This document shows, piece by piece, positions 1-5,167 of a DNA stretch of 5,167 nucleotides. Below the pieces are notes generated by a model, which saw only the letters and a program-made list of their open reading frames with translations, did no database searches and had not been told where the DNA came from. Origin of the DNA: Solobacterium sp. (lineage in GTDB: Bacteria > Bacillota_I > Bacilli_A > Erysipelotrichales > Erysipelotrichaceae); assembly GCA_017543025.1 (NCBI GenBank), contig JAFYGX010000253.1:1-5167 (forward strand). Reading direction: 5' to 3'. Position 1 is the first letter of the stretch; each line of letters starts with the position of its first letter. Position numbers and translations under genes: made by a program.

Positions 1-999
1 GTCTGCACGGCTTACAGTCAGAATCTGTACCGTGTGATTGAGCTGATTGAACTTGCCAACAAGTTCAACCGGAAGATCATGATCTATGATGAGGAACTCC
101 GCAGCCTGATGGGTGATCTTGCGGAACTTGGCTATTACCGTATTCCGGCCGGGCTTGAGATCGCACCGCAGAATTTTTCCAATGACATGCAGAATGTGGT
201 GGTGATCATCGGCGGAACCGGAAAGACGATCTTCCGCAAGGTTCACAAGATCGCAATCCGGGAAGATGATATCATTCAGCTCAGAGATACCGATACCGTG
301 ATCGTCGCTTCGCCGGCTGTTCCGGGCACGGAGCGCAACGCCTCCAACATGGAGGATGATCTCTATAAGGAGACTTCCCGCGTATATGGCGTGGATACCG
401 TCCGCACATTCTCCATGCATGCGTCAATCGAAGATCTTAAGATGATGATCTATCTGATGAATCCGCAGTATTATGTGCCGGTTAAAGGCGAATACCGTCA
501 GCTGATTTCGAATGCGAATATTGCGCTTGACATGGGCTATCCGGCAAACAATATCATTGTGCTGGAAAACGGTCAGATCGCAACAATCGACGGCGGCCAG
601 CTGCAGCGCAGCTTCAAGAATGTTCCGGTCGGCGATGTGATGGTCTCCGGCGGCGAAGGTCTCGACGCTGCGGGCATGGTTCTGAAAGACAGAGAAGTCC
701 TCTCGACAGAAGGAGCGATTGTCGTCGGCGTGGTCGTCAACCATCAGACGAAGGAGATTATCGGCGGACCGGATGTTCAGAGCCGGGGCGTGATCTATCT
801 GAAAGATGCGGATTACATCATCCGTGAAGTTGGCTCCATTATGGAGAATACGATCAACAGTGCAGTGGCCGCAGGCAATTACGACAATCTCGAATGCCGG
901 GCGGAAGCGCGGGAAAAGATCTCCCGCTATGTCATGAAGGAGACCGGCAAGAAACCGATGATCCTGCCGGCAATTGTGGAGATCAACACCAAAGAGTGA
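1..999 (+). CDS. rnj: RNase J family ribonuclease, C-terminal part (5'-truncated by window edge)
   Basis: RNase J is a cytoplasmic metallo-beta-lactamase/beta-CASP enzyme with 5'-to-3' exonuclease and endonuclease activity in Gram-positive mRNA decay and rRNA maturation. The frame is open from base 1 and ends at TGA 997-999, giving about 332 residues; the family is usually about 550-560, so roughly the first 220 are missing. A GTG at 34 is only an internal codon, because homologous sequence begins before it (TAYSQNLYRVIEL, matching the beta-CASP region). Visible marks are IVASPAVPGTE (about 301-333), the motif B region SMHAS with His at 418-420, and the motif C region VPVKGEYRQ at 475-501. 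From about 600 onward follows the C-terminal domain of RNase J (EGAIVVGVVVNHQTKEI, then KPMILPAIVEI at the end). Oddity: motif C has Lys (484-486) where RNA-acting beta-CASP enzymes usually have His. It could be a J2-type paralogue with weak activity. Family assignment is firm; the J1/J2 class is not. Confidence 0.93.
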   Translation, partial: VCTAYSQNLYRVIELIELANKFNRKIMIYDEELRSLMGDLAELGYYRIPAGLEIAPQNFSNDMQNVVVIIGGTGKTIFRKVHKIAIREDDIIQLRDTDTVIVASPAVPGTERNASNMEDDLYKETSRVYGVDTVRTFSMHASIEDLKMMIYLMNPQYYVPVKGEYRQLISNANIALDMGYPANNIIVLENGQIATIDGGQLQRSFKNVPVGDVMVSGGEGLDAAGMVLKDREVLSTEGAIVVGVVVNHQTKEIIGGPDVQSRGVIYLKDADYIIREVGSIMENTINSAVAAGNYDNLECRAEAREKISRYVMKETGKKPMILPAIVEINTKE

Positions 1000-1005
1000 G
1001 GTTCG

Positions 1006-1014
1006 TGGTACAAT
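1006..1014 (+). promoter_or_regulatory. Possible extended -10 promoter element upstream of ftsK
   Basis: The short gap between the RNase J stop and the ftsK start contains TGGTACAAT, which fits an extended -10 (TGn plus TACAAT, five of six matches to TATAAT). I see no good -35 at 16-18 bases upstream, which lies inside the RNase J gene. A start 6-7 bases downstream would fall at about 1020-1022, directly before the ATG at 1023, so the transcript would be leaderless or nearly so. This agrees with the absence of a properly spaced Shine-Dalgarno sequence. It is a short motif that can arise by chance. Confidence 0.25.
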
Positions 1015-1022
1015 AACCGGTA

Positions 1023-1898
1023 ATGGCAAAGAAGAACACAGCAAGAAAAACACGGAAAAAGGAACCGGTGAAAGCCGAAAAAAAACAGACGATTGACAGC
1101 GAAGTGAAGGACATCATTGGCGTGGTGATCCTGCTTGCGGTGACAGTTGTCGCCTATATGCAGATGGGTGCCGCCGGCACCTTTCTCAACCGGTTATGCC
1201 GGTTTCTTTTCGGTAAATTATATTTCGTAATTCTCGGCGTTTTCGTGGTACAGATCCTTGTCACCATGATCAACCGGAACAACGGGAATACCCGTTCGAA
1301 GAATCCGGTCGCCGTTATTTTTATCGTTCTGGCAATCCTTCTCGTTTGCGCTTATACGGATACGCCGAAGGATCTCAGCGGATTTGATGTGATCCGCACC
1401 TATCTGCAGAACGCCGCATCCTTCTTTTCCGATGAGCCGGCAATGGAGCCGGCGGGCGGAGTGATCGGCGCACTGCTGTTTTCCATCACGACCGGAATCG
1501 TTGACCGGATCGGCACCATTCTGATCGTAATCGTTCTGTTTGTGATCGCAGCGCTGCTGCTGGTGAACCTGCAGGTATACAAACAGGCTTTTCGTACGGT
1601 CTGGACATATCTTTCCACCCGTGATGAGGATGAGGAAGAAACAGACGATCCGGAAGAAACAGAGGAAGAAGACGATATCGATGATGATATCTTTGAGGAA
1701 GTTCCGTTTGAGCCGGAGATGATCGAACCGGTGCGCACCCTTCCTTCCGCAAAGGAACAGCCGCGCATCCGGATGCTTATGGCAGATGATCAGAAAGAGC
1801 CTTTGCCGGTAGAACCGATTCCGCAGGATACATTTGATGATACGCCGGAGCCGCTTTCGGGCTTTGCGGATGCCGCTGCGGCCCCATCCGGGTCATAG
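1023..1898 (+). CDS. ftsK: DNA translocase FtsK/SpoIIIE, N-terminal membrane domain and start of linker (ends at in-frame TAG)
   Basis: This is the N-terminal section of an FtsK/SpoIIIE protein, which anchors the DNA pump at the division septum. ATG 1023 is the only usable start, as TAA at 1014-1016 closes the frame upstream; no Shine-Dalgarno is seen at normal spacing. A lysine/arginine-rich cytoplasmic tail (residues 1-29) precedes hydrophobic helices at about 31-48, 62-83, 95-111, 145-160 and 163-183, consistent with the family's four-helix-type anchor (the fourth segment is less certain). Residues about 201-226 are strongly acidic (D/E runs), followed by a Pro/Glu-rich start of the linker. 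Translation stops at TAG 1896-1898 after 291 residues, but the same frame continues without another stop into the motor domain, so this is half of one gene, not a complete small protein. Alone it would be a membrane stub without ATPase. The stop may be a nonsense mutation, a sequencing error or a suppressed codon. Confidence 0.88.
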   Translation: MAKKNTARKTRKKEPVKAEKKQTIDSEVKDIIGVVILLAVTVVAYMQMGAAGTFLNRLCRFLFGKLYFVILGVFVVQILVTMINRNNGNTRSKNPVAVIFIVLAILLVCAYTDTPKDLSGFDVIRTYLQNAASFFSDEPAMEPAGGVIGALLFSITTGIVDRIGTILIVIVLFVIAALLLVNLQVYKQAFRTVWTYLSTRDEDEEETDDPEETEEEDDIDDDIFEEVPFEPEMIEPVRTLPSAKEQPRIRMLMADDQKEPLPVEPIPQDTFDDTPEPLSGFADAAAAPSGS

Positions 1899-2006
1899 AT
1901 CGGCATTCTGGCAGACGGACCCGATCAGGCATCTGAACGTTCGACGCAATGGACAACCGAGCTGACATCCTTTCGGGCAAAACCGAATCCCGTCGCATCC
2001 GGGTCA
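1885..2006 (+). repeat. 11-bp direct repeat pair flanking the amber codon
   Basis: CATCCGGGTCA occurs at 1885-1895, directly before the TAG, and again at 1996-2006. The offset is 111 bases (37 codons), so both copies are in the same frame and encode SGS. A second shared word, CTTTCGGGC, precedes each copy (1854-1862 and 1970-1978) at a slightly different distance. Loss of one repeat plus the intervening DNA would remove the TAG without shifting the frame. Confidence 0.7.
1896..1898 (+). other. In-frame amber codon interrupting ftsK
   Basis: TAG lies in the same frame that encodes the membrane domain upstream and the linker and motor downstream. Reading frame 3 from 1899 to the right edge by hand gives no further stop codon, while the alternative forward frames hit TGA shortly after 1930 and at about 1963. 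A single base change (for example from CAG, Gln) would restore a gene of more than 1,330 codons. The RNase J gene ends in TGA, so TGA is a normal stop here; nothing else in the window tests whether TAG is read as an amino acid. Confidence 0.9.
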
Positions 2007-5000
2007 GCTGAGCCATTGCAGCATACACAGGTAAGCGGATCGAAAGCATCGTTCTTCTCGGTCGATGAGCTGCGGGAAACAGACCGGGTTTCCTCTGCGG
2101 CGCAGGAGACTGCTCCGCAATCACCCAATCCGGAAGCTGTCCGGCAGGACAGGCTGTTTTTTGAGCGCACAGAAGAAGAGACATATGAGCCGGCAGATGA
2201 CAGAACGCCGGTGACGCAGCAGGATCTGGAAGGCGGACCGATTTTTGCCCGCCGTCCCGGCCCGATGAAATCATCGCGGATTCCAACCGCTTCTCCGGCC
2301 AGACGTCCTTCTTCCGAAACGCCGGTGGAATATCATTTTTCAGAGAATCTGAGACCGTTCTCCACAAATGAAGATGATGCCCCGGTTGCGGAAGGGAAGA
2401 AGACTGCGGAAGAACCGGTCATGCAGGAAATGGATCGGGAAGTACCGGAAGAGATGACGGCAGATGAACCGGAGATCGCAAAGCAGGAACCCGTTACGCC
2501 GAAAATTACATGGATGAAACCGGATGATGTACCGGAATGGGATCCACTGAACCGGCAAAGTGAAGCAGAGAGGCGCAGCCAGCCGTTTTACAGCGGCAAT
2601 TATGCGTCGTCCGATGCGGGAACCGCTTCTGCTGCACCTTATGAATATAACCGTCCGTCTGCCCCGGCAGGCAGTCCGTATGAACCACAGCGGCCGGATG
2701 TGTCCCTTAACCCGCGTGGAGCGGGTTCGGGAGCGTATGATTCCGCATATCCTGCTTATTCTGCGCCCCATCCTTCGTCCATTCCATCGCAGGCTCAGAC
2801 ACCTTATCCCAATTCTTATCCCAATTCTAATCCCGCTTCTTATCCGGCTTCCGCTCAGAATCCGTATCCGGAAGACATGCGATACCGTGCTCCCTATCCG
2901 GGGAAGGAAAATTATCCGAATGCGTTCAGAAGACCATCCGAACCTGTGCGGGAACCGTCAGTCAATCCGTATGGAGCAGGATGGAATCCATATGGAGCAG
3001 CTGTTCCATATGGCAATGGTCAGAATGAATTCCGCAGCAATGCCGTATCTGGTCCGTATCCGGATCAATACGGAGGATATCCGGGATCCGTTCCGGCTTC
3101 CGCTCCATCAGCTGATGTGTCCTATGGCCAAAAGTCCGGTTCCGCTTCCTTCAATCCGTATGGCGCTATGCCTTACAGCAGTCAGCCGGCCATGCAGAAT
3201 CCGTCCGTAAATCGTTCCGGACCGTCTCAGCAGCCGGCAGCACAGGAGCGTTTCCAGACTGAAACGCCATATGTTTACCAGCATGCACGCAGAAACCGCA
3301 GAGTCGATGGAGGGTATCATGCACCGGTACAGAACTGGCAGACTGCAGCACCTGTGGCTGCCAGTGAGACAGTTCCTATGGCACCTGCACCGAATCCGGT
3401 TCTGTCACAGCAGCCTGTAACGGCACCTTCTTTTGCACAGGGAAATATAGTTTCACCCACTGCAGCGAGGCAGCAGCCGGAAATCACGGCGCAGCCGGCT
3501 GTGCAGTCAGAACGTACGAACATGGTACAGCCTGCAGTACAGCAGAGCACTCAGCCGGTGCAGCCAGAGCGGGTGAATGAACCTGCAGAACCGGTTTCTC
3601 GGCCAGTACAGGTAAATGCTCATAATGCACAGGAAGTTACCCCGGGTGCGCAGAGCCAGGGGTTTGCGCCGCAGCCGGAGGATACGACGGTGTATCCGAC
3701 ACAGCCGGAGGCGGCAGTCGAAAAGAAACCGAAGAAGCCTTATCAGCTTCCTGCGCTGAGCCTGCTGGATCCGATTCCGCCGCGGCCGAAAGACGATGTC
3801 AATGAGATCGCCGCAAAGGAGAAGGGCGGGCTTCTGATTCAGGCGCTGCGCAACTTCGATATTGAAGCGCGGCTGATCAATACGCATATCGGACCGGCTG
3901 TCACCAAGTTTGAAATCCGTCCGGACGCCAATGTGAAAGTGTCCAGGATTCAGGGACTTGCGGATGATATCAAGATGCAGCTGGCGGTGCGGGATGTCCG
4001 GATCGAAGCTCCGATTCCGGGACTGAATGCGGTCGGTGTGGAAATCCCGAACCAGAAGGCGACCCCGGTCAAGATGAGGGAGCTCTTCGGCAATCTTCCG
4101 GATGGAGATCAGGAGCCGCTGCTCATCGTGCTCGGCAAGGATCTGCTCGGTCAGACCGTCACATGCCGGCTGGATAAGATGCCGCATCTGATGATTGCCG
4201 GTGCGACCGGTTCCGGTAAATCTGTCTGTATGAACTCGATCATCACATCGCTGCTGCTTCGCACGAAGCCGGAGAATGTAAAGATGCTGCTGGTGGACCC
4301 GAAGAAGGTGGAATTTACACCGTATCAGCGGATTCCGCATCTGATCGGCCCGGTGATCAATGATCCGACACAGGCGAACAATGCCCTGAAGGTGATCGTC
4401 AAGATCATGGACGAGCGGTATGACTGCTTTGCCAAAGCGGGTGTCCGCAACATCCAGGGGTACAACAAGATGGTTTCGGAACTGGGTCCGGTGAATCCGG
4501 ATGGAAGCCCGGCGCCGAAGAAGATGCCGTATATCGTAGTCATTGTGGATGAGATGGCAGATCTGATGAACGTTGCCGGAAAAGAAGTGGAAAGCTCGAT
4601 TCAGCGGATTACACAGCTGGCAAGGGCAGCCGGCATTCATCTGATCATTGCGACCCAGCGTCCCTCAACCGACGTCATTACCGGCGTTATCAAATCCAAT
4701 ATTCCGAGCCGAATCGCATTTGCGGTATCGTCCGGAATTGACTCCAGAACGATTCTTGATCATGTCGGTGCGGAGCGGCTGCTCGGCAACGGTGACATGC
4801 TTTACATGCCGATCGGCGTTTCCAATGCGACCCGTGTGCAGGGCGTCTTCATCACAGATGATGAAGTTAAGCGGATTACGGACTTTGTTTCTGCCGAAGC
4901 AGTGCCGATGTATGATGATTCCTTCATCCGGCTTGAAGGCGTCAATGACGGAGAAGGCGGTGTCGGCGGGGTAGCCGGCGCAGCTGAAGACCCTCTGTTT

Positions 5001-5024
5001 GACGAAATCAGAGAATATGTTGTG
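1899..5024 (+). CDS. ftsK: DNA translocase FtsK/SpoIIIE, long linker and RecA-like motor (continuation past the amber codon; gamma domain lost)
   Basis: This reading frame of 1,042 codons continues the gene that starts at 1023. FtsK/SpoIIIE forms hexameric rings that use ATP to pump chromosomal DNA through the closing septum. About 1899-3740 is a low-complexity linker: first acidic and Pro-rich, then Tyr/Pro/Asn-rich (about 2595-3110), then Gln/Pro/Ala-rich (about 3180-3720), ending in a basic KKPKKP. The alpha domain begins near 3741 (QLPALSLLDPIPPRP; then GPAVTKFEIRPDANVKVSRI). Walker A GATGSGKS is at 4200-4223, Walker B IVVIVDE at 4533-4553, IIATQRPSTDVITG at about 4644-4685, and LLGNGDMLY near 4779. 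The gamma domain has only its first residues (DPLFDEIREYVV) before signal peptidase sequence takes over. If TAG is a true stop, restart could occur at in-frame ATGs 2265, 2421, 2430 or 2454, none with a convincing ribosome binding site; such a product would be a soluble motor without membrane anchor. Confidence 0.9.
2805..2852 (+). repeat. Four 12-bp tandem units in the ftsK linker (YPNS-type)
   Basis: Two exact copies of TATCCCAATTCT (2805-2816 and 2817-2828) are followed by two degenerate copies (2829-2840 and 2841-2852). They encode YPNS-YPNS-NPAS-YPAS. The unit is a multiple of three, so gain or loss of copies would keep the frame. It lies inside the Tyr/Pro-rich part of the FtsK linker. 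Confidence 0.85.
2964..2999 (+). repeat. Imperfect NPYGA direct repeat in the ftsK linker
   Basis: Bases 2964-2978 and 2985-2999 are 14/15 identical and both encode NPYGA, separated by Gly-Trp. Further PYG motifs occur nearby (VPYGN just after, FNPYGAM near 3150), so the linker looks built from repeated short Tyr/Pro/Gly units. Confidence 0.75.
5004..5024 (+). other. Probable chimeric junction between ftsK and a signal peptidase gene
   Basis: Up to here the protein is FtsK (DPLFDEIREYVV, the opening of the gamma winged-helix domain) in GC-rich DNA. From 5025 on it is signal peptidase I in very AT-rich DNA. The residues EIREYVV fit both families at this place, so the break lies within or next to these 21 bases. 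A short stretch shared by two genomes is a typical site for an assembly error; the frame is preserved because the shared bases encode the same residues in both genes. Confidence 0.85.
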
Positions 5025-5167
5025 ATAATTGTTATTGTTTTACTTGTTAGAACTTTTGTCGTTACACCTGCTATAGTTGATGGTGAGAGTATGAATTATA
5101 CTCTTGAAGATGGTCAATTAGTTCTTATAAATAAATTTATATATAATTATAAAAGTATTAATAGATA
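5004..5167 (+). CDS. lepB: Type I signal peptidase, N-terminal fragment (foreign AT-rich sequence, truncated both sides)
   Basis: Type I signal peptidase is a membrane-anchored Ser/Lys protease that removes signal peptides from exported proteins. The frame reads a hydrophobic anchor (VVIIVIVLLV, about 5019-5048), then RTFVVTPAIVDGESMNYTL. This is the classic start of the family: one membrane helix, the R-T-F-x-x-x-P segment, then the G-x-S-M motif whose Ser (5088-5090) is the nucleophile. It continues DGQLVLINKF and runs off the right edge; the catalytic Lys region would lie beyond it. No start codon of its own is visible, because the upstream side is replaced by ftsK. GC is about 23% (34 of 145 bases, 5023-5167) and codons are AT-ending (ATA, TTA, AGA), unlike the preceding gene. 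Most likely it belongs to a different, AT-rich bacterium. Symbol lepB by family; a Gram-positive gene may be called sipS or similar. Confidence 0.85.

Noticed and set aside
1188..1210. Terminator-like hairpin AACCGG-TTATG-CCGGTT followed by TCTTTT
   Set aside because: The stem is only 6 bp, lies inside a membrane-helix coding region of ftsK and the T-run is interrupted; it is probably a coding coincidence.
1002..1252. TTCGTGGTACA repeated at 1002-1012 and 1242-1252
   Set aside because: One copy is intergenic and the other lies within a coding membrane helix (FVVQ); there is no symmetry, third copy or functional context, so chance is likely.
1777..2367. Minus-strand open frames over the amber region
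   Set aside because: They have no start signals or family features; the plus-strand frame continues FtsK on both sides.
2560..3210. Open frame of 216 codons on the plus strand in another frame
   Set aside because: It is rich in Arg, Met, Ile and Pro, as expected from a frame-shifted reading of the Tyr/Pro-rich FtsK linker, and it resembles nothing known.
3507..4640. Long open frame on the minus strand (377 codons)
   Set aside because: It lies opposite the conserved FtsK motor, is rich in Arg/His/Ile as expected from antisense of GC-rich coding DNA, and shows no recognisable family.
4648..4974. Open frame of 108 codons on the plus strand
   Set aside because: It overlaps the FtsK motor (ATQRPS to the end of the RecA domain) in the wrong frame.
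5025..5167. Horizontal transfer or a genuine FtsK-signal peptidase fusion
   Set aside because: The change occurs within a few codons at a short shared block at the window end, truncates both proteins' essential parts and joins unrelated functions; a chimeric assembly is simpler.

Overview
The window is almost wholly protein-coding on the + strand. The first ~5.0 kb is GC-rich and comes from a Gram-positive (Firmicutes/Bacillota) bacterium. The evidence is an RNase J protein followed directly by an FtsK/SpoIIIE DNA translocase; in Bacillus subtilis the RNase J2 gene likewise lies close upstream of spoIIIE. An Erysipelotrichales-type host is my best guess from the general look of the proteins, but this is a weak inference.

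Layout. (1) 1-999: the C-terminal part of an RNase J family ribonuclease, entering from the left edge; its metallo-beta-lactamase N-terminus lies outside the window. Its third beta-CASP motif carries Lys where His is usual. (2) 1023-5024: one long FtsK/SpoIIIE reading frame. It comprises a membrane domain with several hydrophobic helices, an acidic stretch, an exceptionally long (~700-residue) Pro/Tyr/Gln/Asn-rich linker, and a complete-looking RecA-like motor with Walker A and B motifs. A single in-frame TAG at 1896-1898 breaks the frame, which otherwise stays open on both sides. (3) 5004/5024-5167: composition drops abruptly (hand count ~67% GC in 4921-4980, ~23% GC in 5023-5167) and the same frame becomes the N-terminal membrane anchor and catalytic-Ser motif of a type I signal peptidase. 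The FtsK gamma (DNA-reading) domain is cut off just as it begins. This is best explained as a chimeric join between two genomes at the contig end, not as a natural fusion.

Functionally, RNase J (RNA decay and maturation) and FtsK (chromosome pumping at the division septum) are housekeeping neighbours, not one pathway. The signal peptidase fragment has no credible connection to either. I found no RNA genes, CRISPR arrays, insertion sequences or phage genes. There is no non-coding stretch over 300 bases; the only intergenic gap is 23 bases at 1000-1022. I do not see a new biological system. The points worth following up are the amber codon and its flanking repeats, the giant linker, the altered RNase J motif and the chimeric right end.
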